Positions 48,038 through 57,160 of a DNA stretch of 64,000 nt are shown piece by piece (positions within the stretch are counted from its first letter, which is position 1; every line of letters begins with the position of its first letter). The position numbers were made by a program, and so were the translations under genes. This DNA comes from Streptomyces seoulensis (GTDB taxonomy: Bacteria > Actinomycetota > Actinomycetes > Streptomycetales > Streptomycetaceae), in assembly GCF_022846655.1 (NCBI RefSeq), contig NZ_AP025667.1, positions 5,431,001 to 5,495,000 on the forward strand. The letters are read 5' to 3'. The notes under the pieces are model-generated. The model was not told the origin of the DNA, did no database searches, and worked only from the letters and a program-made list of their open reading frames with translations.

Positions 48038-48976
48038 ATGACGACCCTGACGGAAGAGGACGCGCTCGACGGGCTGCGCGACGCGCTGGGCGCGCTCAAG
48101 GACCGGGAGCAGGTGGCCGAGCGACTGCTCGTCTCCTCCGCCAAGCACTCCTTCGACCCGGACAAGGAGCTGGACTGGGACGCCCCCTTCGAGGAGGGCA
48201 AGTGGTTCTGGCCCCCGGAGCTGGTGTCGCTGTACGGCACCCCGCTGTGGCACCGGATGAGCGAGGAGCAGCGCATCGACCTCTCCCGGCACGAGGCGGC
48301 CGCGCTGGCCTCGCTGGGCATCTGGTTCGAGCTGATCCTCATGCAGTTGCTGGTCCGGCACATCTACGACAAGCCGGCCACCAGCGCTCATGTGCGGTAC
48401 GCGCTCACCGAGATCGAGGACGAGTGCCGGCACTCCAAGATGTTCGCCCGCGTGATCACCCGGGGCGGCACCCCCTGGTACCCGGTGAGCCGGGCCCACC
48501 AGAACCTCGGGCGCCTGTTCAAGACCATCTCCACCACGCCCGGTTCCTTCACCGCCACGCTGCTCGGCGAGGAGGTGCTGGACTGGATGCAGCGCCTCAC
48601 CTTCCCCGACGAGCGGGTGCAGCCCCTGATCCGGGGCGTCACGCGCATCCACGTCGTGGAGGAGGCCCGGCACGTCCGGTACGCCCGTGAGGAGCTGCGC
48701 CGCCAGATGGTGACGGCGCCGAAGTGGTCGCGGGAGTTCACCCGCGTCACCTCCGGCGAGTTCGCGCGGATCTTCTCCGTCGCCTTCATCAACCCGGAGG
48801 TGTACACCAACGTCGGCCTCGACAGGCGCGAGGCACTGGCCCAGGTGAAGGCCAGCGGACACCGGCGCGAGGTGATGCAGAGCGGCTCGAAGCGGCTGAC
48901 CGACTTCCTGGACGAGATCGGCGTGCTGCGCGGCGCCGGCCGGCGGCTGTGGAAGGCGTCGGGGCTGCTGGCGTGA
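48038..48976 (+). CDS. AurF-like diiron oxygenase-family protein
   Basis: A 312-residue helical protein with the diiron ligands EIEDECRHSKMF and VVEEARHVRYAREEL, the pattern of the p-aminobenzoate N-oxygenase AurF family. AurF oxidises an arylamine to a nitro group. Here the gene stands in the primary chromosome next to a TetR regulator and not in an obvious biosynthetic cluster, so its substrate is unknown. ATG 48038 lies near a weak ribosome-binding site; the 130 bp before it contain a TTGACG that could be a -35 element. Confidence 0.85.
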   Translation: MTTLTEEDALDGLRDALGALKDREQVAERLLVSSAKHSFDPDKELDWDAPFEEGKWFWPPELVSLYGTPLWHRMSEEQRIDLSRHEAAALASLGIWFELILMQLLVRHIYDKPATSAHVRYALTEIEDECRHSKMFARVITRGGTPWYPVSRAHQNLGRLFKTISTTPGSFTATLLGEEVLDWMQRLTFPDERVQPLIRGVTRIHVVEEARHVRYAREELRRQMVTAPKWSREFTRVTSGEFARIFSVAFINPEVYTNVGLDRREALAQVKASGHRREVMQSGSKRLTDFLDEIGVLRGAGRRLWKASGLLA

Positions 48977-49001
48977 CGCCTGCCGGCGGAAGCGGAGCGA
49001 T

Positions 49002-49007
49002 TACGCT
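49002..49007 (+). promoter_or_regulatory. -10 element (TACGCT) of a probable leaderless tetR promoter
   Basis: TACGCT lies seven bases before the ATG at 49015 and there is no Shine-Dalgarno sequence between them. The same hexamer and spacing class occurs before the adenosyltransferase gene at 2119. It suggests that the regulator can be transcribed separately from the diiron gene 38 bases upstream. Confidence 0.5.
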
Positions 49008-49014
49008 GCCAGGC

Positions 49015-49674
49015 ATGACCCCGCAGGCCGCCACCCCCGCCTATCGACGCCTCAGTGTGGAGCGGCGCCGCAGCCAGCTTCTGGAGTCGGCGCTGTCCCT
49101 CTTCGCGCACCGCGCGCCCGAGGACGTGTCGCTGGACGACGTGGCGGAGGCGGCCGGGGTCTCCCGGCCGCTGGTCTACCGCTACTTCCCCGGCGGCAAG
49201 CAGCAGCTCTACGAGGCCGCGCTGAAGTCGGCCGCCGAGGCGCTGCGGCTGTGCTTCGACGAACCCCGCCAGGGCCCGCTGGCACCCCGGCTCGCGCGCG
49301 CCCTGGACCGCTATCTGGCCTTCGTGGAAGAGCACGACACCGGGTTCAGCGCCCTGCTCCAGGGCGGCAGCGTGGTGGGGACCTCCCGGACGACGGCCAT
49401 CGTGGACGAGGTGCGCCGTACCGCCGCCGAGCATCTCTTCAGCCACCTCGGGGTGGCCGAGCCGGGCCCCCGGCTGCGGATGACGGTGCGGATGTGGATC
49501 GCGGCGGTGGAGGCGTCGTCCCTGATCTGGCTGGACGAGGGCAAGCGTCCGCCCAGGGACGAGTTGCGGGACTGGCTGGTCGAGCAGTTCACGGCCGTGC
49601 TGGCGGTGACCGCCGGGCGCGACCCGCAGACGGCGGCCGTCGTCGCCGCGGTCAGCGGGGATGACCGACACTGA
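49015..49674 (+). CDS. TetR-family transcriptional regulator
   Basis: A 219-residue repressor with an N-terminal helix-turn-helix (LDDVAEAAGVSRPLVYRYFPG) and a helical ligand domain. It follows the AurF-like gene by 38 bases and probably controls it. The ATG at 49015 is chosen because the -10-like TACGCT lies seven bases before it. It overlaps the next gene by 14 bases. Confidence 0.88.
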   Translation: MTPQAATPAYRRLSVERRRSQLLESALSLFAHRAPEDVSLDDVAEAAGVSRPLVYRYFPGGKQQLYEAALKSAAEALRLCFDEPRQGPLAPRLARALDRYLAFVEEHDTGFSALLQGGSVVGTSRTTAIVDEVRRTAAEHLFSHLGVAEPGPRLRMTVRMWIAAVEASSLIWLDEGKRPPRDELRDWLVEQFTAVLAVTAGRDPQTAAVVAAVSGDDRH

Positions 49675-49990
49675 GGGCGTGAAGAGTCAGGACACCCCCT
49701 TCGAGGGCGGGCCCATGGACGGCCGGGTGCTGCCGGTGCTGCTCGGCCCGACCGGCCACCCCCCGAAGACGTACCGCATCCCCGTCCCCGACGCGGCCGG
49801 CGGGCCGCCCACCGTGCTGGTCTACCGCCGCACCCCGCGCGGGCACACCAGGCGGCTGGGGCTGGTGCGGGGGTGGAAGTACGTGCACGACCCCGAGGGC
49901 CTCGGCGACGCCGACCGGCTCCGCTGGCCCTGGTCCCGGCCGGGGCGGGACAACACGCCGCACGGCAAGCCGGACGACCCGACCGGGTGA
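49661..49990 (+). CDS. Small hypothetical protein
   Basis: A 109-residue basic, proline-rich protein (VRGWKYVHDPEGLGDADRLR and a Gly/Asp/Pro-rich end). No domain is recognised. It starts inside the end of the tetR gene (ATG 49661, 14-base overlap); a GTG at 49679 is an alternative. Codon use looks coding, but the evidence for translation is only position and composition. Confidence 0.5.
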   Translation: MTDTEGVKSQDTPFEGGPMDGRVLPVLLGPTGHPPKTYRIPVPDAAGGPPTVLVYRRTPRGHTRRLGLVRGWKYVHDPEGLGDADRLRWPWSRPGRDNTPHGKPDDPTG

Positions 49991-50104
49991 CAAGGTTGCG
50001 CCGGTCCGCGCACGTTCGGCGCGCGGACCCGGCGGGACGCGGCAGAAGCTCGCGGTACGGAGGCAGGCGGGAGGTCCGCCGCCCTTCGCACCGGAGGTGA
50101 TGTC

Positions 50105-51151
50105 ATGTCAGGAACCCTGCTGCACCTGGCCTGTACGGCCGCGATGGCGGCCCAGGTCGCGCTCGCGCCCCTGCCCGCGGCGGCCGCGCCGGAGCCGCAG
50201 CGCCCGGTCACCCAGCTCCTGACGGACCTTCAGCGGCTGTACCGGCAGACCGAGCAGGCCACCGAGACCTACAACGCCACCGCCGAGAAGCTGACCGCGC
50301 AGCGCGCCGAGGTGCGGCGCCTGGACGGTGAACTGGCCCGCGCGCGGCTGGCGTTGCGTGACAGCCGGGGTGACGCCGGACGGCTGGCCCGGGCGCAGTA
50401 CCAGAACAGCTCCGGCGGCTTCTCCCCCTACGTGCGGCTGCTGCTGGCCCGCGATCCGCAGCAGGCGCTCGACGAGGGCCATGTCATCGGCCGGGTCGCC
50501 ACCGAGCGCGCCGCCACCCTGGACCGGCTGACCGGCGCCGAGAAGCGCGCGGACACCCTGGCCGGGGCGGCCCGCAAGGCCCTGGACACCCAGCTCACGC
50601 TGGCCGACCGGCACAGGAAGCAGCGCGACGACGTGACGCGGCGCCTGTCCGAGGTGGAACGCCTCCTCGCCTCGCTCACCCCGGAGCAGCAGGGGGAGGT
50701 GTCCCGGCTGGAGCAGGACGGGGTGGCACAGGCACAGCAGCGCCTCACCGACTCCGGAGCCCTCGGCGAGGACCGGCCCGCCTCGGCGGAGGGCGGCCGC
50801 GCGGTGGGCTACGCCCTGGACCAGATCGGCAAGCCGTACCGCTGGGGCGCCGTGGGCCCCGCCTCCTTCGACTGCTCGGGCCTGACCTCACGCGCCTGGG
50901 CCCGCGCGGGCACCCCGATCCCCCGCACCAGCCAGGAGCAGTGGGCCCGTCTCCCCCACGTACCGCTGAACAGCCTGCGCCCCGGCGACCTGGTGATCTA
51001 CTTCCCCGAAGCGACCCACGTCGCCCTCTACCTGGGCGACGGCAAGGTGGTCCAGGCCCCTCGCACCGGGGAGAACGTGCGGATCTCCCCTCTGGCGTCC
51101 AATCCGGTGCTGGGCGCCGTACGACCGGACGCGGCCCCGCGCCGCCTGTGA
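50105..51151 (+). CDS. Secreted NlpC/P60 cell-wall hydrolase with coiled coil
   Basis: A 348-residue protein: signal peptide (ending AAAAP near residue 28), a long coiled coil (about 35-215) and a C-terminal NlpC/P60 cysteine-peptidase domain with the catalytic Cys in FDCSGLT and His in THVALYLGDG. It should cleave peptide stems of peptidoglycan; the coiled coil is the usual autoinhibitory or partner-binding segment. GGAGG lies seven bases before ATG 50105. Single gene, convergent with the FAD monooxygenase. Confidence 0.92.
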   Translation: MSGTLLHLACTAAMAAQVALAPLPAAAAPEPQRPVTQLLTDLQRLYRQTEQATETYNATAEKLTAQRAEVRRLDGELARARLALRDSRGDAGRLARAQYQNSSGGFSPYVRLLLARDPQQALDEGHVIGRVATERAATLDRLTGAEKRADTLAGAARKALDTQLTLADRHRKQRDDVTRRLSEVERLLASLTPEQQGEVSRLEQDGVAQAQQRLTDSGALGEDRPASAEGGRAVGYALDQIGKPYRWGAVGPASFDCSGLTSRAWARAGTPIPRTSQEQWARLPHVPLNSLRPGDLVIYFPEATHVALYLGDGKVVQAPRTGENVRISPLASNPVLGAVRPDAAPRRL

Positions 51152-51191
51152 CAGGCGGGCACGGGGCCGAAGGGGCGTCGGTGTGAGGGTG

Positions 51192-52445
51192 TCAGGCTCC
51201 GGCGACCGAGCCGACGTACGCCTCCGCCTTCGCGGGGTCGTAGAAGTAGTTCTCGAAGTCGGCCGGGTCGTTGAAGCCGTTGGCGAAGCGGTCGGCGACC
51301 GGCTGGAGCTGGCCTGCGGCGCCGATGAGGTTGAGGATGTGCTCCGGCGGCGGGGCCAGCATGGCGTTGGTCCACTTGGTGACGTGCTGGGCGGTGGCCC
51401 AGTAGCGGTCGAAGGTGGCCTTCATCCACTCCTCGTCGAAGGGCTGGTCGCCGCGCTCCAGGATGGAGGCGAGGTAGGCGGCCGCGCACTTGGAGGCCGA
51501 GTTGGAGCCCTGGCCGGTGATGGGGTCGTTGGCCACGACCACGTCGGCCACGCCGAGGACGAGACCGCCGCCGGGGAGCCGGCCGATCGGGTTGCGCACG
51601 GTCGGCGCGTAGCGGCCCGCCAGGGTGGCGCCGGCGTCGGTCAGTTCGACCTTGGTGGCGCGCGCGTACTCCCAGGGCAGGAACTTCTCCATGAGTTCCA
51701 GGGTCAGGGAGAGGTGCTCGGCGGGGTCCTTGATGCCGTTGAACACGTCGAGCGGGCCGCCGGGTATGCCCTCCCAGAAGAGGATGTCGGCACGGCCGGA
51801 GGTGGTCAGGGTCGGCATCACGAACATCTCGCCGACACCGGGCACCAGGTTGCAGCGGACCGCGTCGAACTCCGGGTGCTCCGGACGCGGGCCGAGCCCG
51901 TGCACGTACGCCACCGCGAGCGCGCGCTGCGGCTCGGTGTACGGGGAGCGCTCCGGGTCGCGGCCGAACATCGACACCAGCTCGCCCTTGCCGGCCGAGA
52001 CCAGCACGAGGTCGTAGGTGCGGGAGAAGTAGTCGAGGTCGCCGACGGCCGCGCCGTGGATGACCAACTGGCCGCCGCGCTGGGCGAAGGTCTCCATCCA
52101 GCCGGCCATCTTCACCCGCTGGTCCACCGACTGCGCGTAGCCGTCCAGCTTGCCGACCCAGTCGATGGCCCGCTGGGAGGGGCCGGGGTCGAAGGAGCCG
52201 GGGGCGGCGACCGAGACGCCGAGGCCCTCGATCTTCGGGGCCTGGGACTCCCAGAAGTTGAGCTGGAGGTCACGCTCGTGCTGGAGGGCCGTGTCGAACA
52301 TGCACTGCGTCGACATGACCCGGCCGGAACGGATCTCGTCCGCCGTCCGGTTGGACATCAGGGTGACCTCGTAGCCGTGCGACTGGAGGCCGAGGGCGAG
52401 CTGGAGACCGGACTGACCGGCTCCGACGACGAGTATCTTCCGCAT
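51192..52445 (-). CDS. StyA-like FAD-dependent monooxygenase
   Basis: A 417-residue flavoprotein related to styrene/indole monooxygenases. It starts with the dinucleotide fold VVGAGQSGLQLALGL and has the later FAD motif NPIGRLPGGGLVLGVADVVV with NDPITGQGSNSASKC. Members use reduced FAD from a separate reductase, and none is nearby. It follows the conservon GTPase by 30 bases on the same strand. Many conservons carry a cytochrome P450 here, so this is a flavin monooxygenase in the oxidase position. Confidence 0.88.
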   Translation of the reverse strand: MRKILVVGAGQSGLQLALGLQSHGYEVTLMSNRTADEIRSGRVMSTQCMFDTALQHERDLQLNFWESQAPKIEGLGVSVAAPGSFDPGPSQRAIDWVGKLDGYAQSVDQRVKMAGWMETFAQRGGQLVIHGAAVGDLDYFSRTYDLVLVSAGKGELVSMFGRDPERSPYTEPQRALAVAYVHGLGPRPEHPEFDAVRCNLVPGVGEMFVMPTLTTSGRADILFWEGIPGGPLDVFNGIKDPAEHLSLTLELMEKFLPWEYARATKVELTDAGATLAGRYAPTVRNPIGRLPGGGLVLGVADVVVANDPITGQGSNSASKCAAAYLASILERGDQPFDEEWMKATFDRYWATAQHVTKWTNAMLAPPPEHILNLIGAAGQLQPVADRFANGFNDPADFENYFYDPAKAEAYVGSVAGA

Positions 52446-52475
52446 GCGGGGTTGCTCCTACGGGGGGACTGGGGG

Positions 52476-53132
52476 CTACTCGGGTGTTACGTCCAGCGCG
52501 TGGCCCACCAGGGCCAGGAGGGTCTCGATCACCGAGATCCGGCGCCGCGCATCCATGATCATGACAGGGATGTGCGCGGGGATCGTCAGTGCCTCCCGCA
52601 CGTCCTCCGGCCCGAACATGTCGCTGCCGTCGAAGTGGTTGACCGCGACCACGTAGGGCAGGCCGCAGCTCTCGAAGTAGTCCAGCGCCGGGAAGCAGTC
52701 CTTGAGCCGCCGGGTGTCGGCGAGGACCACGGCGCCTATCGCGCCGCGCACCAGGTCGTCCCACATGAACCAGAACCGCTGCTGGCCCGGCGTGCCGAAC
52801 AGGTAGAGCACCAGGTCGTCGTCGAGCGTGATGCGGCCGAAGTCCATGGCCACGGTCGTGGAGGTCTTGCCCGGCGTGGCGGTGAGGTCGTCGGTCTCCT
52901 CGCTCGCCTGGGTCATCAGGGCCTCGGTCTGGAGCGGGGTGATCTCCGAGACCGCGGTGACCAGGGTGGTCTTGCCCACGCCGAAGCCGCCCGCCACCAC
53001 GATCTTGGTGGCGACGGGAGCCCGGCTGCGGTCCTGCTGCCAGGACTTCAGTTCCCCGTCGGGCTCGGCCAGGCCGTCGACGAGGGGAGCGTTCCCGACG
53101 GGGGCGGTCGCGTCAGAGACGGCGGAGTCCAC
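52476..53132 (-). CDS. Conservon GTPase (CvnD-like)
   Basis: A 218-residue small GTPase with Walker A GGFGVGKTT (48-56) and switch-II region FGTPGQQRF. It starts at a GTG that overlaps the end of the DUF742 gene by 20 bases. In Streptomyces conservons CvnA-D form a membrane-associated complex resembling eukaryotic G-protein signalling, with CvnD as the GTPase. The N-terminal 40 residues are a variable extension. Confidence 0.93.
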   Translation of the reverse strand: MDSAVSDATAPVGNAPLVDGLAEPDGELKSWQQDRSRAPVATKIVVAGGFGVGKTTLVTAVSEITPLQTEALMTQASEETDDLTATPGKTSTTVAMDFGRITLDDDLVLYLFGTPGQQRFWFMWDDLVRGAIGAVVLADTRRLKDCFPALDYFESCGLPYVVAVNHFDGSDMFGPEDVREALTIPAHIPVMIMDARRRISVIETLLALVGHALDVTPE

Positions 53133-53532
53133 TCAGCACCCTTTCCAGCAGCGCGCGGTCCGGACGGCCGGTGCCGTGACCGGTTCCGGTGCCGTAAACA
53201 CGGATCTTTCCCTGGTCCGCGAGGTCACTGAGGAGCACGCGGACGACGCCGAGCGGCATTCTCAGCAGCGCGGCGATCTCGGCCACCGTGCGCATACGGC
53301 GGCACAGTTCGACGATGGCGAGCATCTCCGGCATCACGCGCGGGGACGTGCCGTTCGTCAGTTCCCTGCGCTCCTCGGGGGCGTCGAGCGCCGCGGTGGC
53401 GGCCACGAACGTCTCCACCAGGAGGACGTGGCCGAACCGGGTGCGGCCCCCGGTGAGCGAGTAGGGGCGCACACGGGCGGCCTTGCGGTCGCCGCGCGTG
53501 GGGAGCTGCGTCTTCTTGGCGATGGCGCTCAT
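53113..53532 (-). CDS. DUF742 protein (CvnC-like)
   Basis: A 139-residue DUF742 protein with a helix-turn-helix-like pattern (MRTVAEIAALLRMPLGVVRV). It is the conservon component between the roadblock and GTPase proteins. Its ATG overlaps the roadblock gene's stop by four bases and its end overlaps the GTPase start by 20 bases, so stoichiometric translation is likely. Confidence 0.92.
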   Translation of the reverse strand: MSAIAKKTQLPTRGDRKAARVRPYSLTGGRTRFGHVLLVETFVAATAALDAPEERRELTNGTSPRVMPEMLAIVELCRRMRTVAEIAALLRMPLGVVRVLLSDLADQGKIRVYGTGTGHGTGRPDRALLERVLSGLRRL

Positions 53533-54029
53533 CGGACGCTCCCGCTCGGCTCGGACTCCATGGATTTCCGCAGCTCGCTGCGGAGTTCCGGGGTCAGCAC
53601 ATGTCCGGCCCGGCCGACGAAGAGCGCCATGTGGTACGCGATCACACTCATGTCGCACTCGGCGGAGCCGTGCACGCCGAGCAGCGAGCCGTCGCTGATC
53701 GACATGACGAAGAGGCTCCCCTCGTCCATGGCGACCATGGTGTGCCTGACCGTGCCGAAGTCCATCAGCTTGGCGGCGCCCACGGTGAGGCTGCCGATGC
53801 CGGAGACGATGGTGGCGAGGTCGGCGGCGGAGCCGCGGGGCCCCTTGGTCACCGGCCGGTTCTGCCGCTCCGCCTCGGCGCGGCTCGGGTCGGACGACAG
53901 CAGGAGCAGGCCGTCGGAGGAGACGACCGCGACCGACTGGATACCGGGTACTTCTTCGACCAGGTTGGTCAGCAGCCAATGCAGGTTGCGGGCTTCACTG
54001 CTCAGTCCGTAGGTACTGGGCGTGGTCAA
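53529..54029 (-). CDS. Roadblock/LC7-domain protein (CvnB-like)
   Basis: A 166-residue Roadblock/LC7 protein (EARNLHWLLTNLVEEVPGIQ and the later SAADLATIVSGIGSL), expected to regulate the CvnD GTPase. I place the start at a TTG (54029) with GAGG seven bases upstream; the TTG overlaps the kinase stop as TTGA, a four-base coupling. The C-terminal extension TPELRSELRKSMESEPSGSV is variable among such proteins. Confidence 0.92.
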   Translation of the reverse strand: MTTPSTYGLSSEARNLHWLLTNLVEEVPGIQSVAVVSSDGLLLLSSDPSRAEAERQNRPVTKGPRGSAADLATIVSGIGSLTVGAAKLMDFGTVRHTMVAMDEGSLFVMSISDGSLLGVHGSAECDMSVIAYHMALFVGRAGHVLTPELRSELRKSMESEPSGSVR

Positions 54030-56779
54030 CTGCTTGCCTCCTCGGCGTGTCCCCCCGTGGACTCTTCGGCGTTCGCGCTGGTGGCGGGCCGCTGGTTCTG
54101 CGCCGTGTGCTCGGCGATCTCCGCTTCGACGTCCCGGTACCCGGCCTGGGCGCCCTTACGGAAGCCGCCGAGCCTGCGGCGCAGGGCCTCGGCGTCGACG
54201 CCGGTGGCGCGCGGTCGGACCGGGGCCTCGGGTGCGGTGATCTTCGGGGTGCGCTTGGGCAGGCCCTTGCTCGTCAGCTTCTCCTCCGTCTCGTCCGGGG
54301 CACGGTCGTGCGTGGCCTCGGCGGGGAGGGGGGTGGCGGGCTCGGGAGTGGCGGCCGTGTTCCCGTCGGCGGGGGCGGCCGCCGGGAGCAGCAGCTCCAT
54401 CGTGGTCTCGGGGGCCGGCTCCGGCAGTGCCTCGGGCACCGTCTCGGGCGGCAGTTCGCGGGTGGCCTGCCTCGGGATCACCGGGTCGCCGGCGCCGCTG
54501 TCCGGCACGGCGTTCCCGGCGGCCGCCTTCTCGGCTGCGGCGTTGTCGGCCACGGCCTTCTCGGCGAGGGCGACGAGCGGGTCGGCGCCCTTGGGGCGGC
54601 CGCGCAGCACGTTGGAGTTGGCTTCGGCGTCGGCGCCGGGCAGGGAGAAGCTCTGGGTGGAGTCCGCGCGGGTGGCGGGGTGCGGGACCGCGCCCACGGG
54701 GGTCTCGGTGAGCAGCGACTGCGGCAGGACGACGACCGCGGCGACCCCGCCCTGCTTCTGCTCGCGCAACTGGACGCGGATGCCGTGCCGGTGGGCGAGC
54801 CGGGCGACGACGTACAGCCCGAGGCCGAGGCCGTCCTCGCCCTCCTGCTCGTACGGCGACTCCGGGTCGAAGTCGGCGAGGCGGCCGTTGAGCCGCTCCA
54901 TGCGCTCGTCGGCCATGCCGATGCCCTCGTCCTGGACGGAGAGCATGACCTCGCCGGACTCCAGCAGCCAGGCGGAGACCTCGACGGGCAGGTCCGGCGG
55001 GGAGAACGAGCTGGCGTTCTCCATGAGCTCGGCCAGCAGGTGGGAGAGGTCGTCGGCGGCGAAGCCGGCCACGTGGGCGTGCGGGGGCAGTGCGGCGATG
55101 CGGACGCGTTCGTAGCGCTCGATCTCGCTGACGGCGGCGCGGACCACGTCGACCAGCGGGACCGGTCCGTGGGCGGGCTGGATGTGCTCGGTGCCGGAGA
55201 GGACCAGGAGGTTCTCGCTGTGGCGGCGCATGACCGTGGCGAAGTGGTCCAGCTTGAACAGGGTGGCCAGGCGCTCGGGGTCCTGCTCGCGCTCCTCCAG
55301 CCCCTCGATGACGGAGAGCTGGCGCTCGACCAGTCCGAGGGTGCGCAGCGCGAGGTTGACGAAGGTGCCGCCGATGCTCTCCCGCAGCCTCTCGAGCTGG
55401 GCGCTGGAGTCGGTCAGTTCGGCACGCAGCGACTCGCGGGCGTCGGCCATCTTCTGCCGCTGTCCGACCAGGTGCTTGCGGTCGGCCTCCAGGGTGGCGA
55501 CCCGCTCGTGCAGGGTGACGGCGTGCGCGTGGAGGGCGTTGACGGACCGGACGACCTGGGCGAACTCGTCGTTGCGGCCGGTGAAGGCGATCGGCTCCTG
55601 TCCGACGGGGTCCTCGGCGCCGGCCAGGCGGGCCGAGCCCCGGCGCAGCACGGACAGCGGCCGGGTCAGGGTGCGGGCCATGGCGGTGGCGATGCCGACG
55701 GCGACCAGCATCAGGGCGCCGAGCACCGCGATGCGGATCTCCAGGCCGGTGACGTCGTCGTCCCGGAGGGTGGCGAGGCTCTGTCCCTGGCGCTCGTAGA
55801 GAGCGGACTCGGCGCCGCGCATCAGGTCGACGCGGGCGGAGAGGGCGGCGTCCAGCTTCTTGGCGCTGACGGCCAGTTGCCGGTCGCCGAAGGTGGGCTG
55901 CTCGGTGAGGAGGTCGAGGTACTTGTCGGCGGAGTTGACCTCGGGGCCGGTGACCGTGGAGTCGTAGGAGGTGACGGCCGCCTTGGGCGCGGTCTCGCGG
56001 AAGGTCGCGAGGCTCGCGTCGGCGCGCAGCCGGGCCCGCTGGGCGGCGGTGGTGAGCGCGTCGCGGCGTGCGGTGTCGGCCTCGGTGCTGCCGCTGGTGG
56101 TGACGGGCAGCCCGGTGACGGGGCTGATCACGGTGCGGGGCGTGGAGGGGACGCTGAGCGCGGCCAGCAGCAGGCCGCGGGCGGCGGCGGACTGCTGGAC
56201 GGCGGAGTCCAGTTCGGCGAGCGCGTAGGCGCCGGAGCCGGCCCGCGGGGGCGTCCGCTCGGCCAGTTCCTCGGCGAGCCGGTGCAGTTCGGTGATGGTG
56301 GCGGAGTACGCCTGCTGCGTGCGCGGCGCGTCGGACTTGCCGGTCAGCGCGGCGCGGCGGACGGTGGCGATGCCGTCCAGCGCGGTGCGCAGCTTGGCCG
56401 GCAGGTCGGTGTCGGCGCGCAGGTCCTCGACCTGGCGGTCGACACGGGCGCCGCGCTGCTCCGAGGGCGCCTTGGTCTTGGGGCGTCCGGCGGCGACGTA
56501 GGAGGTGACCTCGTCGCGTTCGTCGGCCAGGGAGTGGGCGAGCGCGAGGGCGTCCTGCGTCTCGTCCGCCAGGGTCACCAGCTCCTGGGACTCATTGAGG
56601 TCCTGGGAGGCGGTGAGCAGGGCGGGGGCGCCTGCAGCGGCGATGGCAGCGGCCACCACGGCCACGGCGACGATCAGCCGGTTGCGCACATGGGTGGGGC
56701 GTCCAGCGCCCACGGGGGTCTGCTCGGTCCCCTCGGGGGCCGTCTGCCTGCCTGTGCGCCGAGGCCGCTTCTTCTGCAC
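54026..56779 (-). CDS. Conservon sensor histidine kinase (CvnA-like)
   Basis: A roughly 917-residue membrane sensor: a basic N-terminus, a TM helix (about 38-60), a large extracellular helical region of the nitrate-sensor (NIT) type, a second TM, HAMP and coiled coil, then a histidine-kinase ATPase domain with LLAELMENASSFSPP and DEGIGMADERMERLN and GLGLGLYVVARL. The dimerisation His box is not the classical one, as is usual for CvnA. A long Pro/Ala-rich tail follows. GTG 56779 (VQKKRPRRTG) has a better GAG spacing than TTG 56791. First gene of the conservon. Confidence 0.9.
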   Translation of the reverse strand: MQKKRPRRTGRQTAPEGTEQTPVGAGRPTHVRNRLIVAVAVVAAAIAAAGAPALLTASQDLNESQELVTLADETQDALALAHSLADERDEVTSYVAAGRPKTKAPSEQRGARVDRQVEDLRADTDLPAKLRTALDGIATVRRAALTGKSDAPRTQQAYSATITELHRLAEELAERTPPRAGSGAYALAELDSAVQQSAAARGLLLAALSVPSTPRTVISPVTGLPVTTSGSTEADTARRDALTTAAQRARLRADASLATFRETAPKAAVTSYDSTVTGPEVNSADKYLDLLTEQPTFGDRQLAVSAKKLDAALSARVDLMRGAESALYERQGQSLATLRDDDVTGLEIRIAVLGALMLVAVGIATAMARTLTRPLSVLRRGSARLAGAEDPVGQEPIAFTGRNDEFAQVVRSVNALHAHAVTLHERVATLEADRKHLVGQRQKMADARESLRAELTDSSAQLERLRESIGGTFVNLALRTLGLVERQLSVIEGLEEREQDPERLATLFKLDHFATVMRRHSENLLVLSGTEHIQPAHGPVPLVDVVRAAVSEIERYERVRIAALPPHAHVAGFAADDLSHLLAELMENASSFSPPDLPVEVSAWLLESGEVMLSVQDEGIGMADERMERLNGRLADFDPESPYEQEGEDGLGLGLYVVARLAHRHGIRVQLREQKQGGVAAVVVLPQSLLTETPVGAVPHPATRADSTQSFSLPGADAEANSNVLRGRPKGADPLVALAEKAVADNAAAEKAAAGNAVPDSGAGDPVIPRQATRELPPETVPEALPEPAPETTMELLLPAAAPADGNTAATPEPATPLPAEATHDRAPDETEEKLTSKGLPKRTPKITAPEAPVRPRATGVDAEALRRRLGGFRKGAQAGYRDVEAEIAEHTAQNQRPATSANAEESTGGHAEEASS

Positions 56780-57160
56780 CGGTGCTCGCAATCCTGAACT
56801 CGTCTACGGAAGGGCCGGGCGGCGCCCCGTCGTCTCGGTGCCAAGTGGTGCGTACACCCGATTCGTGGTTCCCGACCCTCCCAGCGCCGGTGGGCAGTGG
56901 CCGCGCATCACCTGACCCGCCACCCGAAGGAGTGAACATGCCCAGGGAGTTGGCGGGCAAGTCGCGGCGGCGCTCCGAGCCCCCTTGCGCGGCGGGCCGG
57001 TTGGACGCGCGGGGCAGGCTTTGGCAATATTCGCCGCCACGCATTCCCGGACCATGTCATTTGCCGCCAATTCCGGCGTCCGGAGCAGGTGATGGCGCCG
57101 ATGACGGCGCGCACTCCGGCCGTCTCCCCGGCTCGTGAAGGGTTCGTGCAGACTGGTGGT
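56780..57160. promoter_or_regulatory. Divergent intergenic region, conservon and PP2C-like gene
   Basis: About 380 bp between the divergent kinase and PP2C-like genes. I see no gene. The A+T-richest part is near 57020-57070 (CAATATTCG, CATGTCATTTG), a likely promoter area. CAGACT seven bases before GTG 57161 could be a leaderless -10. Confidence 0.35.
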
